From positions 682,001 through 746,000 of the forward strand of contig CAVPOQ010000004.1 in assembly GCA_963707145.1 (NCBI GenBank): a DNA stretch of 64,000 nucleotides. The letters are read 5' to 3'. The notes under the pieces were generated by a model that worked only from the letters and a program-made list of their open reading frames with translations, was not told the origin of the DNA and ran no database searches. The stretch comes from RPQJ01 sp963707145. GTDB taxonomy: Bacteria; Pseudomonadota; Gammaproteobacteria; Steroidobacterales; Steroidobacteraceae. Positions 28,024 through 40,612 of this stretch are shown here, one piece after another (positions within the stretch are counted from its first letter, which is position 1; the number at the start of each line of letters is the position of its first letter). A program made the position numbers and the translations under genes.

Positions 28024-28135
28024 GGCTCCGCCCACCTTGTTCGTGCGCGGGGCCGTGCGCGCCAGGGATGGCGCGCCCGGAGCCCCCATGGACGGGTTCA
28101 CGGCGTCCCCGCGCATGAACAAGGTGGGCGGAGCC
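28024..28135. repeat. Intergenic palindromic element, copy B
   Basis: Arms 28024-28052 and 28107-28135 are complementary at 28 of 29 positions, the exception being a G-U pair. Between them lie an inner hairpin (GCGCGCC-AGGGAT-GGCGCGC near 28058-28077) and the core at 28079-28109 (GAGCCCCCATGGA then CGGGTTCACGGCGTCCC). It lies in the 259-bp gap between the FadB-like and nitronate monooxygenase genes. Nothing else is recognised in that gap. Confidence 0.85.
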
Positions 28136-28195
28136 GAAAACGGCAACCGCGCCTGATCGAAATCGAAACCACTGCGACATCCAGAGGACAGACAC

Positions 28196-29164
28196 ATGCC
28201 GATTCCGGCCTCGTTCCGCGACCGCCTCAGCCTGCCGGTGATCGGCTCGCCGATGTTCATCGCCTCCACGCCCGAACTGGTCATCGCCCAGTGCAAGGCC
28301 GGCGTGATCGGCTCGTTCCCGGCGTTGAACGCCCGGCCCGCGTCGCAGCTCGACGAGTGGCTGACGCGCATCAGAGAGGAACTCGACGCCCATGCCAGGG
28401 CGAACCCGGGCGCCAAGGTCGCGCCGTTCGCCGTCAACCAGATCTGTCACGCCTCGAACGACCGCCTGCAGCATGACGTCGAGGCCTGCGTGCGCCACAG
28501 GGTGCCGCTGGTGATCACGAGCCTGCGGCCCCCGCGCGAGGTGGTGGAGGCCGTGCATTCCTACGGCGGACTCCTGTTCCACGACATCATCAGCGTCCGC
28601 CACGCGCGCAAGGCGGCGGAGCAGGGCGTGGACGGCATCATCGCCGTCTGTGCCGGCGCCGGCGGTCACGCGGGCACATTGAGTCCGTTCGCGCTGGTGC
28701 GCGAGATCCGTGCGTTCTTCGACGGCACGATCGTGCTCGCGGGTGCGATGTCGAGCGGCGCGGACGTGTTCGCCGCGCAGGCGATCGGCGCCGACCTCGC
28801 CTACATCGGCACGCGTTTCCTCGCCACCACCGAGGCGCACGTGCTGCCCGAGTACAAGCAGATGATCGTCGAGTCGGGCTCCGAGGACGTCGTCTACACC
28901 AACCTCTTCAGCGGGGTGAAGGGCAACTACCTGCGCGGCAGCGTGGTCCGCACCGGGCTCGATCCCGACAACCTGCCGGAGGCCGACAAGTCGAAGATGA
29001 ATTTCGGCTCGGGCAGCGACCTGAAGGCCAAGGTCTGGCGCGACATCTGGAGCGCCGGGCAGGGCGTGGGCAACATCCACGACGTGCTGCCCACCGCCGA
29101 CCTTGTTGCGCGCATGGTTCGAGAGTACGAGGACACGCGTCGCCGGCTGTGCGGCGCGACCTGA
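28196..29164 (+). CDS. Nitronate monooxygenase / 2-nitropropane dioxygenase family
   Basis: 322 residues, FMN-dependent TIM barrel. LSLPVIGSPMFIAST at the N-terminus is the FMN-binding opening. VDGIIAVCAGAGGHAGTLSPFALV carries the conserved GGHAG with the catalytic-base histidine, and GAMSSGADVFAAQAIGADLAYIGTRFL is the phosphate-binding segment. GAGGA precedes the ATG. Many members near beta-oxidation genes are misnamed NADH:quinone reductases or enoyl reductases, so the substrate may be an acyl-CoA-pathway intermediate rather than a nitronate. Convergent with gpmA. Confidence 0.88.
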   Translation: MPIPASFRDRLSLPVIGSPMFIASTPELVIAQCKAGVIGSFPALNARPASQLDEWLTRIREELDAHARANPGAKVAPFAVNQICHASNDRLQHDVEACVRHRVPLVITSLRPPREVVEAVHSYGGLLFHDIISVRHARKAAEQGVDGIIAVCAGAGGHAGTLSPFALVREIRAFFDGTIVLAGAMSSGADVFAAQAIGADLAYIGTRFLATTEAHVLPEYKQMIVESGSEDVVYTNLFSGVKGNYLRGSVVRTGLDPDNLPEADKSKMNFGSGSDLKAKVWRDIWSAGQGVGNIHDVLPTADLVARMVREYEDTRRRLCGAT

Positions 29165-29180
29165 TCGGGTCACTGGTCTC

Positions 29181-29208
29181 CCGGCCCGGGGAGGGCGCCC
29201 GGGCCCGG
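29181..29208. terminator. Bidirectional GC hairpin between converging genes
   Basis: CCGGCCCGGG-(GAGGGCG)-CCCGGGCCCGG, one bulge, in the 54 bp between the nitronate monooxygenase stop and the gpmA stop. Its position suits a shared terminator, but neither strand has a T-run. Confidence 0.45.
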
Positions 29209-29218
29209 CGGGACCGGG

Positions 29219-29974
29219 CTATTTCTTCGCCTCGGTCTGCCGCGCCACGGCCTCGGCGCGGGCCTTCACCGCTTCGGCATCGCCGAGGTAGCGGCTCGAC
29301 ACCCGAGCGAGCTTCGCATCCAGCTCGTAGACCAGCGGCACGCCGGTCGGGATGTTGAGCTCGACGATCGCGGCGTCCGACATCCCGTCGAGCATCTTCA
29401 CGAGCGCGCGCAGGCTGTTGCCGTGCGCGGCCACCAGCACGTTGCGGCCCGCGGCGAGCTCCGGCGCGATGCGGGCCGTCCAGAACGGCATGACGCGCCC
29501 GAGCGTGTCCTTGAGCGACTCCGACGACGGCAGCTCCGCCGCCGGCACGCCGGCATAGCGGCGGTCGAAGCGCGGGTGCTGCGGGTGGCCGGCGTCGAGC
29601 GGCGGCGGCGGGATGTCGTAGCTGCGCCGCCAGATCTTGACCTGCTCGGCGCCGTGCTTCGCGACCGTCTGCGCCTTGTCGAGGCCCTGCAGCGCGCCGT
29701 AGTGGCGCTCGTTCAGGCGCCAGCTGCGCTCCACCGGCAGCCACATCATGTCGAGCCCGTCGAGCGTGATCCACAGCGTGCGGATGGCCCGCTTCAGCAC
29801 CGAGGTGAAGGCGATGTCGAAGGCGATGCCCTCGGCCTTGAGCAGCCGTCCGGCCTCCTGCGCCTCCTCGACGCCCTGCGCCGAGAGGTCCACGTCGATC
29901 CAGCCCGTGAACAGGTTTTCCAGGTTCCAGATGCTCTGGCCGTGGCGCAGCAGTACCAGTTTGCCGGTGCTCAT
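29219..29974 (-). CDS. gpmA: 2,3-bisphosphoglycerate-dependent phosphoglycerate mutase
   Basis: 251 residues. Interconverts 3- and 2-phosphoglycerate in glycolysis. LVLLRHGQSIWNLENLFTGW gives the phospho-accepting His11; RHYGALQGLDKAQT and VLVAAHGNSLRALVKML carry the second histidine and the substrate arginines. Length and the C-terminal tail (ARVSSRYLGD...) fit the cofactor-dependent enzyme. It has no neighbours of related function. On the minus strand TATAAG at 30005-30010 could be a -10. Confidence 0.96.
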   Translation of the reverse strand: MSTGKLVLLRHGQSIWNLENLFTGWIDVDLSAQGVEEAQEAGRLLKAEGIAFDIAFTSVLKRAIRTLWITLDGLDMMWLPVERSWRLNERHYGALQGLDKAQTVAKHGAEQVKIWRRSYDIPPPPLDAGHPQHPRFDRRYAGVPAAELPSSESLKDTLGRVMPFWTARIAPELAAGRNVLVAAHGNSLRALVKMLDGMSDAAIVELNIPTGVPLVYELDAKLARVSSRYLGDAEAVKARAEAVARQTEAKK

Positions 29975-30052
29975 GAGACTCGCACTCGAGGGAGGGATGA
30001 GGTTCTTATAGCAACGGCCCCCGGCCCGCGCCAGACGGGAAAGTCGCGATGC

Positions 30053-30853
30053 TCAGCGGTCGAGGTGAGTGTCGATGCCCGCGTCGCAGCGCGTGCGCCC
30101 CGTCCGCACTGTCTCGTGCCATCGGGCGCGGTTCTCGCCGGCGTGCACCCGCGAGGCGGGTGGATGGTCGAGGTGCCAGGCCACGGCCGCGAACAGCAAC
30201 GTCTGGCGCCGTATGCCGGCGTTGCCGAGCCGCGCGCAGAGTTCCTTGTCCTCCGAGCCCCAGCCGCTCATCGACTCGTCGAAGCCGTTCGCGGCGATCA
30301 GGTCGCGACGCCAGAAGCCCTGATTGCAGGCCTTCACGGCGACCAACGCGTTGGCCGGCAATCGCAGCGCACCGGCCAGCGCGGGCGAGCGCAGCGCATA
30401 GGCGCGACGCGCGAGACCGAGGCCGCGCGACCAAGGCCCCGGCAGCCTGCCGGGGCGGGCGATCAGCCGGCGGGTGGCGCCGGCATCGAGGCGGATCCGA
30501 ACGCCCTGGCTCCAGTAGCCGGGCCGCGCCGACGCGCGGTGGTCGGCCAGGAACTGCGGATGCACGACCATGTCGCCGTCGAGCAGCACGACGTATTCGC
30601 AGCCGGTGCGCGCGATGGCGGCGTTGCGGATGCGGCCGGCACGGAAGCCCGCGTGCGGCTGGCGCAGGTGGCGGACGGGATAGCGTGCGGCCGCTTCGTG
30701 CCGCCCGACGACCTGCGCCGTCTCCGGGTCCATGCCGTCCTCGGCGATCATCAGTTCGTCAGGTGGTGAGCTCTGGGCCGCGACCGCCTCGAGCACGCAC
30801 GCCAGGGCATCGGGCCGCGCGTGCGTGGTGACGACCAGGCAGCAGCGCTTCAC
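30053..30853 (-). CDS. Family 2 glycosyltransferase
   Basis: 266 residues. GT-A fold: CCLVVTTHARPDALACVLEAV at the N-terminus, EDGMDPET, then YVVLLDGDMVVHPQFL with the DxD-like metal site near residue 95, and a C-terminal SGWGSEDKELCARLGNAG that resembles the galactosyltransferase-type acceptor domain, followed by LDHP. It lacks membrane segments and is probably cytoplasmic or peripheral, acting on a surface polysaccharide or lipid carrier. The GTG start overlaps the NAD-GDH stop, so it is translated from the same message, an odd pairing. No other cell-surface sugar genes are present. Confidence 0.85.
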   Translation of the reverse strand: MKRCCLVVTTHARPDALACVLEAVAAQSSPPDELMIAEDGMDPETAQVVGRHEAAARYPVRHLRQPHAGFRAGRIRNAAIARTGCEYVVLLDGDMVVHPQFLADHRASARPGYWSQGVRIRLDAGATRRLIARPGRLPGPWSRGLGLARRAYALRSPALAGALRLPANALVAVKACNQGFWRRDLIAANGFDESMSGWGSEDKELCARLGNAGIRRQTLLFAAVAWHLDHPPASRVHAGENRARWHETVRTGRTRCDAGIDTHLDR

Positions 30854-33800
30854 CGCCCCGTGTCGGCGAGATGGCGCAGGGCCTGCAGGGCGACCGACAG
30901 CGACGCAAAGTCGGCGGCGGCCGGCTGTGCGCGGATGTCATCGACGATCCCGAGCCGCGTGTCCGGCGACGGCTGCGTGCTTCGCGCGCCACGCCTCCAC
31001 GGCGCGCGCCGGGTCGCGCTCGCGCGTGCCGCGCAGCACGCGCTCCGTGAGTCCGCGGTGCGCGTCGTAGAGCGTCTCGCGCAGGCTGTTGCGCGCGACC
31101 GCCTGCCAGTGGCCCTCGATGGCGAGGTCCTCGATGCGGTCGCGCAGCCAGTCGAGGCCGAACCCGGCGCCGACGCCGAAGTAGGTGCGCGCCGCGACCG
31201 CGACCGACAGGCGGTGCGACTGCGCCAGTTCGACGATGTCGGGCGCGCTCGCGAGTGCGGCGCACGCGGCGACCTGGCGCGCGAGCGTCGCGGGGACGCC
31301 AGCGGCGCCGAGCTCCGCTGCACGGCGCTCGCAGGCCTCGCGCTCCAGTCCCTGCAGCCAGTGCGGCAGCCCCGCGGCGAGCTCGCGGATGCCGGGCCGC
31401 AGCCGACCGACCTGCGCCTCGATGCCGAGGGCGCCGCGGTGCCGCTGGATGAGCCAGTAGGTCACCTGGCGGACCAGCGCCACGGTGTCCTGCGTCATGC
31501 CGTACTGCGCCGCGGCTGCGACGCGGTTGTCCAGCCGCTCGATGCCGGTCCACAGCTCGCGCACGTCCAGCGAATCCCGCGCGATCGAGTAGGCGCGCGC
31601 GACCGTGGCGGCGTCGGCCCCGGTGTCCTGCTGCGTGCGCGCCACGAACGTGGGGCCCATGCGATTGACGATGCTGTTGGTGGTCGCCGTGACGATGATC
31701 TCGCGCCGCAGGCGATGCTCGCCGAGGAGGTCGGCGAAGCGCCGGCTCAGGCGATCGGGGAAATAGCGGTCGAGCTCGCGACCGAGGTACGGATCCTCCG
31801 GCACGTCGGAGGCGATCAGCTGGTTGCTGAGCGAGATCTTCGAGTAGGAGAGCGCCATCGCGAGCTCGGGACGCGTCAGCCCCTCGCCGGCGCGCGAACG
31901 CTCCTCGATCTCCTCCGCGCTCGGCAGGAACTCGAGCGCGCGGTCGAGCACGCCCTCGAGTTCGAGGGAGCGGATGAAGTGGGCGTGCTCCCCGAGGCGC
32001 TCGCGCGCCGAGAGCGCGAGCAGGCTGATGGCCTGGCTCTGCAGATAGTTGTCGCGCAGCACCAGCGCGCCGACGTCGTCGGTCATCTGTGCGAGCAGTC
32101 GGTTGCGCGCGCTGCGTGCGAGTCGTCCGTTGCGCTGCGCCACCTCGAGCAGGATCTTGATGTTCACCTCGTGGTCGGAGCAGTCCACGCCGCCGGAATT
32201 GTCCACGAAGTCCGTGTTGATCCGACCTCCGGCACGGGCGAACTCGATGCGGCCGGACTGCGACAGGCCGAGGTTGCCGCCCTCGCCGACCACCTTGCAG
32301 CGCAGTTCGCGGCCGTCGACGCGCACCGCGTCGTTGGCGCGGTCGCCGATCGCGGAGTTCGCCTCCCAGGACGCCTTCACGTAGGTGCCGATGCCGCCGT
32401 TCCAGAGCAGGTCGACCGGCAGCCTGAGGATCGCCCGGATGATTTCATGCGGCATGGCGCGGGTCGACTCGATGCCGAGCAGCACGCGAGCCTGCGGCGA
32501 GAGCGCGATGTCCTTCGCGTCGCGCGGAAAAACCCCGCCGCCCTTGGAGATGAGCTTCGCGTCGTAGTCGGCCCAGGTCGAACGGGGCAGGGCGAACAGC
32601 CGCTGGCGCTCGCGAAGGCTGCGCGCGGCGTCGGGATCGGGGTCGAGGAAGATGTGCTGGTGGTTGAAGGCCGCGACGAGCCGGATGTGCGGCGACAGCA
32701 GCATGCCGTTGCCGAACACGTCGCCCGCCATGTCGCCGATGCCTGCGACCGTGAAGTCCTGCGACTGCGTGTCGAGGCCCATCTCACGGAAGTGGCGCTT
32801 CACGCACTCCCAGCCGCCCTTGGCGGTAATGCCCATCTTCTTGTGGTCGTAGCCCGCGGACCCGCCGGAGGCGAAGGCGTCGCCGAGCCAGAAGCCGTAC
32901 TCGGCCGCCAGCGCGTTGGCGGTGTCGGAGAACGAGGCCGTGCCCTTGTCAGCGGCGACCACGAGGTAGGGGTCGTCCGGGTCGTGGCGCACGACGTCGG
33001 TCGGCGGCACGACCTTCCCGTCGCGGACGTTGTCGGTGAGGTCGAGGAGTCCGCGGATGAAGACCCGGTAGCATTCGGTCCCTTCGCGCTGCACCGCCTC
33101 GCGGTCGCCCGCCGGCAGGTGCTTGGGCACGAAGCCGCCCTTGGCGCCGACCGGAACGATCAGCGTGTTCTTGACGTTCTGCGCCTTCATCAGGCCGAGA
33201 ATCTCGGTGCGGAAGTCCTCGCGCCGGTCGGACCAGCGCAGTCCTCCGCGCGCCACCTTGCCCATGCGCAGGTGCACGCCCTCGACGCGCGGCGAGTACA
33301 CCCAGATCTCGAACATCGGCCGGGGCTTGGGCAGCTCCAGCAGGCTCTTCGGGTCGAGCTTGAAGGAGAGGTACGATTTCGGCGCGCCCGCGGCGTCGCG
33401 CTGGAAGTGGTTGGTGCGCAGCGCCGTGGCGACCACGGCACGGAAGGAGCGCAGGATGCGGTCGTCGTCCGGACTGGTCACCTGCTCGAGCGCCTCGTCG
33501 ATCTCGCGGTCGAGCGAGCGCAACTGCGCGGCACGCGTGGCTGCGGCGAGCCGCGGGTCGAAGCGCGCCTCGAACGTCCACGCCAGCCGTGCGGCGAGCG
33601 CCGGATGACGCAGCAGCACCGACTCCATGTAGCGCTGGCTGAAGGGCAGGCCGGTCTGCAGCAGGTAGCGGCACACGGCGCGCAGCACCAGCGCCTGGCG
33701 CCATTCGAGTCCCGCGGCGAGCACCAGCCGGTTGAAGCCGTCGCTCTCGGCCAGTCCGTTCCAGACCGCGAAGAACGCCGCCTCGAAGCGCGCGCCGGCC

Positions 33801-35668
33801 TGCGCCGGGTCGAGCCGGCGGCCGCCGGCGTGCGCGACCTCGAGGTCCTGGATCCAGCTCGCAGTGCCATCGCGCGTCGCGACCCGGTAGGGGCGCTCGG
33901 TGAGCACCCTGAGGTCGAAGTTCTCGAGCAGCGGCAGCAGGTCCGACATCGCGACCGGCTCGCCGCGGCGGAACACCCGCAGGTGCAGGCGATCGCCGCC
34001 GCCCCCGCCCAGCAGCTCGAGGCCGAGCGCGTCGGGCGCGTCGGGCAGCGTGCTCAGCGCGAGCAGGTCGGGAATCGCGCGGTCGGCCGTCACGTCCTCC
34101 TGGTAGGAGGCCGGGAAAGCGCCCTGGAATCGCTCCGCGAGCTGGTCGGCGCGCTCCGCGGGCAGCCGCGCCTGCAGTGCGGTGCGAAGCCGGTCTTCCC
34201 AGGTGCGCAGCGTCTCGCCGATGCGAGCCTCGATGCGTTCGACGTCCGTGGCCACCGTGCGCCCGGGATCCGTGCGCACCAGGATGTGCAGGCGCGCGAG
34301 TGCGGACTCCGAGATCTGCACCCGGGCCTCGAGCGACTCGCCGGCGAGCTCCTCGAGCAGGATCTTCTCGATGCGTTCGCGGGCCTGGGTGTTGTAGCGG
34401 TCGCGCGGCACGTACAGCAGGCACGAGAAGAACCGCTGGTAGGGGTCGCGACGCAGCAGCAGGCGTACGCGGCGCCGCTCGTAGAGGTTCACGATGCCGC
34501 GGAAGCTGTGCACCAGCTCCGGCACGCTCGCCTGGAACAGCTCGTCGCGCGGATGCGACTCGAGCACGTGCATCAGTGCCTTGCCGTCGTGGCTCACCGG
34601 CGAGACGCCGAAGTGATCGATCACCCGCTGCACCTTGTGCTGCAGCAGCGGGATCGAGCGCGGGCTCGCGCTGTAGGTGGCCGAGGTGAACAGGCCGATG
34701 AAGCGCCGCTCGCCGGTGACCTGGCCGCGCCCGTCGAAGGTCTTCACGCCGACGTAGTCGAGGTAGGTCGCGCGATGCACGGTGGAGACCGAGTTCGCCT
34801 TGGTCACCACCAGCAGCGCCTGCTCGCGCGCCCGGCTGCGGACCTCGCCGCGCAGCTCGGTGACCCGCGGCCGCGGCCGCCCCGCGCCCGTGCGCAACAG
34901 CCCGAGGCCCGAACGCGGCACCGGCACGAGCCGGTCCACCGACGCGCCGCGATCGAGGCGGTACTCGCGGTAGCCAAGGAACGTGAAGTGGTTGTCCGCC
35001 AGCCACGCGAGGAAGGCCGAGGCCTCGGCCGCCTCGGTCCGCGCGATGCCCGGGACCGCGTCGGTGGCCACGGCCGCCGCGATCTCCCGCGCGCGCGTGA
35101 CCATGCGCGGCCAGTCCTCGACCGCGACGCGCACGTCGCCGAGCGTGCTCTCGATGCGCGCGTGCAGTTGCTCGAGGCGCGCCGTGTCCGTGCTGCGATC
35201 GACCTCGAGGTGCTGCCAGGACTCGGCCGTACCGGCCTTCCCATCGCCCGAGACCTCGCGCAGGCGCCCGCCGCGGTCGCGGCGCGCGTCGAACACGGGA
35301 TGGGCCATGGCGTGGATCGCGAACCCGCTGCCGTTCACCACCATCGCGAGGGAGTCCACCAGGAACGGCATGTCGTCGGTGACGACCTCGACGACGGTCC
35401 GGTTCGACGTCCAGCCGTCGCGCTCCTCGGTCGGGTTGAACACCCTCACCAGCGCGTGGCCCGGCCGTCGCACGCGGCCGAAGCGCAGGTGGCTCGCGGC
35501 GGCGGCGGCCAGCGTGGCGGGATCCGCGGCGCGCAGGTCGGACTCGTCCACGCCGCGGTAGTAGTCCCGGGCGAAGGCCGCGAGCGGCAGCGGTGCCGAC
35601 AGTGCACGCGACTTCGAGGCAATGGCGGCAATCAGTTGCTGCCGCGCTGCGGGAATCGTTCCTGGCAT
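30850..35668 (-). CDS. gdhB: NAD-specific glutamate dehydrogenase, 180-kDa class (one frameshift near C-terminus)
   Basis: Deaminates glutamate to 2-oxoglutarate. About 1605 residues, the length of the large L_180 class. An N-terminal regulatory half with ACT-like segments (VEVVTDDMPFLVDSLAMVVN) precedes the catalytic core: APRGGLRWSD-type text (ARGGLRWSDRREDFRTEILG), LIVPVGAKGGFVPK, GDMAGDVFGNGMLLS and NSGGVDCSDHEVNIKI. Near 30955 one extra base shifts the frame; the restored end reads ...HALGIVDDIRAQPAAADFASLSVALQALRHLADTGR. The start ATG 35668 has AAGGAAAA. It overlaps the glycosyltransferase start. Usually induced for amino-acid catabolism. Confidence 0.95.
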
Positions 35669-35705
35669 TTTTCGTTTTCCTTGGGGCCGTCGCAGCCCGG
35701 CCCGG

Positions 35706-35711
35706 ATTATA
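35706..35711 (-). promoter_or_regulatory. Candidate -10 for the NAD-glutamate dehydrogenase gene
   Basis: TATAAT on the minus strand, about 38 bp ahead of the ATG, in the 149-bp gap after zapE. No good -35 at 16-18 bp spacing; an activator-dependent promoter would fit a catabolic gene. Confidence 0.4.
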
Positions 35712-35817
35712 GGCCAGCCATCGGCGCTTCCCTGCGCGCCGCGACGCGTCGTCGAGTGCCGCAGCGCAGCACCGCCGGTGCCGTGGCCGGTCGTGCGGAT
35801 CTCCGTGCGCGGCCTCG

Positions 35818-36922
35818 TCAGGCGAGGTGAGGCCTGGCGAGGTAATCGTGAGTCTGCATCTCCGCGAGGCGGCTGCGAGTTCGCTCGAACGCGAAGGCGA
35901 GGCGCTCGCCGCGATACAGCGCGTCGGGCGCGGCCGAGGCCGACAGCACCAGCTTGACGTTGCGGTCGTAGAACTCGTCGACCAGCGCGATGAAGCGCCG
36001 CGCCGGGTCGTCGCGGGACGCGTCGAACACCGGCACGCCGGAGACGAACACCGTGTGGAAGTCGCGGGCGATCTCGACGTAGTCGGCCGCGCTGCGCGGT
36101 CCGCCGCAGAGCGCCTCGAAGTCGAACCACACGACGTCGTCCGTGCGGCGGCGCGTGCGGATCTCGCGGCCCTCCACGGGCAGCGTCCCATCGACCTCGC
36201 CGCGCTCCCCGGCGATCTCGGCGAAGCGCTGCGCGAGCGTGGCGTCGGCAAACGGCTCGTGCGCGGCGAGGTACAGCGGCGCCTTCTCGAGCTGGCGCAG
36301 GCGGTAGTCGTGGCCGCCATCCACGTTGACGGTCTCCGTGCAGCGCTCGATCAGCGCGATGGCGGGCAGGAAGCGGCTGCGCTGCAGGCCGTCGCGGTAG
36401 AGATCGGCAGGCGGCGAGTTCGAGGTGAATACCAGCGTCACGCCGTGCCCCGTCAGGCCCGAGAACAGCCCCGAGAGCAGCATCGCGTCGGCGATGTCGC
36501 TCACGAACAACTCGTCGAGGCACAGCACGCGTGCGTCGCGCGCGATGCCGGCGGCGACGTGCTCGAGCGGGTCCTCGAGGTCGCGCAGTCCGCGCAGCCT
36601 GCCGTGCACGTCCTTCATGAAGCGGTGGAAGTGGTCGCGGCGCGACGGCACGCCGAGCCCGGCGCGGAACAGGTCCATCAGAAACGTCTTGCCGCGCCCG
36701 ACACCGCCCCACAGGTACAGTCCGCGCACGGCCCCGGACTTGCGCCTGCCCAGTCCGCGCAGCCGGCCGAGCCAGCCGCCGCGATCGCCATGGGCGCCCT
36801 CGAGCCGCTGGCGCAGGTCCTCCAGGCGCGCCACGGCGTGCTCCTGCGCGGCGTCGGGCCGGTAGCCGTGCCGGCGCAGCGACTCGTGGTAGGCGTGCGT
36901 GGAGCGTTCCGGGGCCGCTCAT
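35818..36922 (-). CDS. zapE: Cell division protein ZapE (AFG1-family ATPase), frameshifted at the start
   Basis: 367 residues after removing one G from the GGGG near 36911-36914. The corrected N-terminus reads MSGPERSTHAYHESLRRHGY..., matching the YHxxL opening of the family; without correction only an internal Met at 36834 would be available. Walker A GGVGRGKTFLMDLF, FHRFMKDVH, Walker B VLCLDELFVSDIADAM and the sensor region FTSNSPPADLY are all present. ZapE associates with the FtsZ ring and is an ATPase active under stress. It lies 17 bp downstream of the acetoacetyl-CoA synthetase gene on the same strand. Confidence 0.92.
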
Positions 36923-36939
36923 GGCGGGGCCAGGCGCCC

Positions 36940-38886
<1,947 letters not shown>

Positions 38887-38897
38887 CCGCGCCGCGC

Positions 38898-40521
38898 CTA
38901 CATGGCCTGGTAGTTCGGCCCGGATCCGCCCTCGGGCGTCGTCCAGGTGATGATCTCGTACGGATCCTTGATGTCGCAGGCCTTGCAGTGCACGCAGTTC
39001 GACGCGTTGATCTGCAGGCGCCTGCCGCCGGCCCCGTCGTCCACCATCTCGTAGACGTGGGCCGGGCAGAAGTACTGGCAGGGATTGCCGTACTCCTGCG
39101 CGCAGCGGGTCACGCAGATGTTCGTGTCGGCCACCTTGAGGTGGACGGGCTGCGCCTCCTCGTGACTGTTGCCCGCGAGGAACACGGCGCTCACGCGGTC
39201 GCGGGGCTTGAGCGTGCGCTCGCCCCAGCCGCGATCGGGCGACGCCAACTGGTCGAGCCGGCGCAGCGCGGAGTGGTCGGCGTGGTTGTCGAGCGTCCAC
39301 GGCGAGTGGCCCGCCGGTGAGCGTCTCGAGCGCACCGTTGGCCATGCCCATCCACAGGCCGCCCTTGAAGCCCGGGCGGATGTTGCGGATCTTGTAGAGC
39401 TCGACGCCGCCCGGCGAGGTGCGCCAGCGCTGGTCGAAGCCCGCGCTGCCCCCGGTTTCGACGAGATGCTCGGCCGCGAGCGAACCCGAACGCAGCGCCT
39501 GGTGCACGCCCTTGATCTTCGGCACGTTGAGCGTGCCGCCCGTGTCGCCAACCAGGATCGCGCCGGGCATCTCGAGCTTCGGGGCGGACTGCCAGCCGCC
39601 CTCGACGATGGCGCGCGCGCCGTAGGCGAGCAGCTCACCGCCGTCGAGCAGCGACTTGATGCTCGGGTGGTTCTTGAACTGCTGGAACGCCTCGAACGGC
39701 TGGAAGCGCGGATCGGCGTAGTCGAGCCCGACCACGAAGCCCACGTACACGCGGTCCTGGTCGAGGTGGTAGAGGAAGCTGCCGCCGTAGGTGGCGGTGT
39801 CCATCGGGAAGCCGACCGTGTGCTGGATCGTGCCCGGCACCACGCGGCCCGCCGGCAGCTGCCAGAGTTCCTTGAAGCCGAGGCCGTAGGTCTGCGGCGA
39901 CTTGCCGGCGTCGAGGCGGTAGCGCTCGATCAGCACCTTCGAGACGCTGCCGCGGCAGCCCTCGGCGAGGATCGTGGTCCTGGCGCGGATCTCGGGACCC
40001 GGTGCGAAATTGGCGCCCGGCGTACCGTCCTTCTCGAGCCCCATGTCGCCGATGCGCACGCCCGCGACCGCGCCCTGCCCGTCGAACAGCGGTGCGGCGG
40101 CGGCGAAGCCCGCGAACACGTCGCAGCCGAGGCCTTCCGCCTTGCCGGCGAGGTAGCTCACGAGGTTGCCCAGGGACACGATGAAGTTGCCGTGGTTGTT
40201 CATCTGCGGCGGCGTGGGCAGCTTGTAGCGGCTGGTCTTCGTGAGCAGCGCGAACTCGTCGTCGCCCGCCGGCACGCAGATGCCCTTCAGCTCCTCGCGC
40301 CACTCGGGCAGCAGTTCGTCGAGCGGCCCCGGCTCGATCACCGCGCCCGAGAGCATGTGTGCGCCGGCGCTCGCCGCCTTCTCGAGCACGCAGACGTTGA
40401 GGTCGGGTTTGAGCTGCTTGAGACGGATGGCGCAGGCGAGGCCTGCGGGGCCTCCACCCACGACCACGACGTCGTACTCCATGACGTCGCGTTCGATGCC
40501 TTCGAGTGCTGGATCAGCCAT
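38898..40521 (-). CDS. Electron transfer flavoprotein-ubiquinone oxidoreductase, frameshifted
   Basis: Carries electrons from acyl-CoA dehydrogenases, via ETF, to ubiquinone at the membrane. 540 residues after removing one base near 39311; the joined frame reads GALETLTGGHSPWTLDNHADHSAL. FAD motif DVVVVGGGPAGLACAIRLKQ, GCRGSVSKVLIERY, YGGSFLYHLDQDRVYVGFVV (quinone-site region), and the C-terminal 4Fe-4S ligands in CAQEYGNPCQYFCPAHVYE and NCVHCKACDIKDP. No etfAB is in view. It lies directly upstream of acetoacetyl-CoA synthetase. Losing the cluster domain would kill it, so the frameshift is probably an artefact. Confidence 0.94.
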
Positions 40522-40612
40522 GGCGTTCCCCGGAGTGCGTGGTTGTCGAAGCGGCCGAACGACGCCTCGCTCGATCTGCAATTGTAGCGCCCCGCGCGAC
40601 GGTCGGCCGCGC

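Noticed and set aside
30821..35830. A 1669-codon open frame on the plus strand opposite the glutamate dehydrogenase gene
   Set aside because: Its composition (Arg/His/Gln/Ala-rich, no domains) is the antisense shadow of a GC-rich gene. The minus strand encodes a complete NAD-GDH with all motifs.
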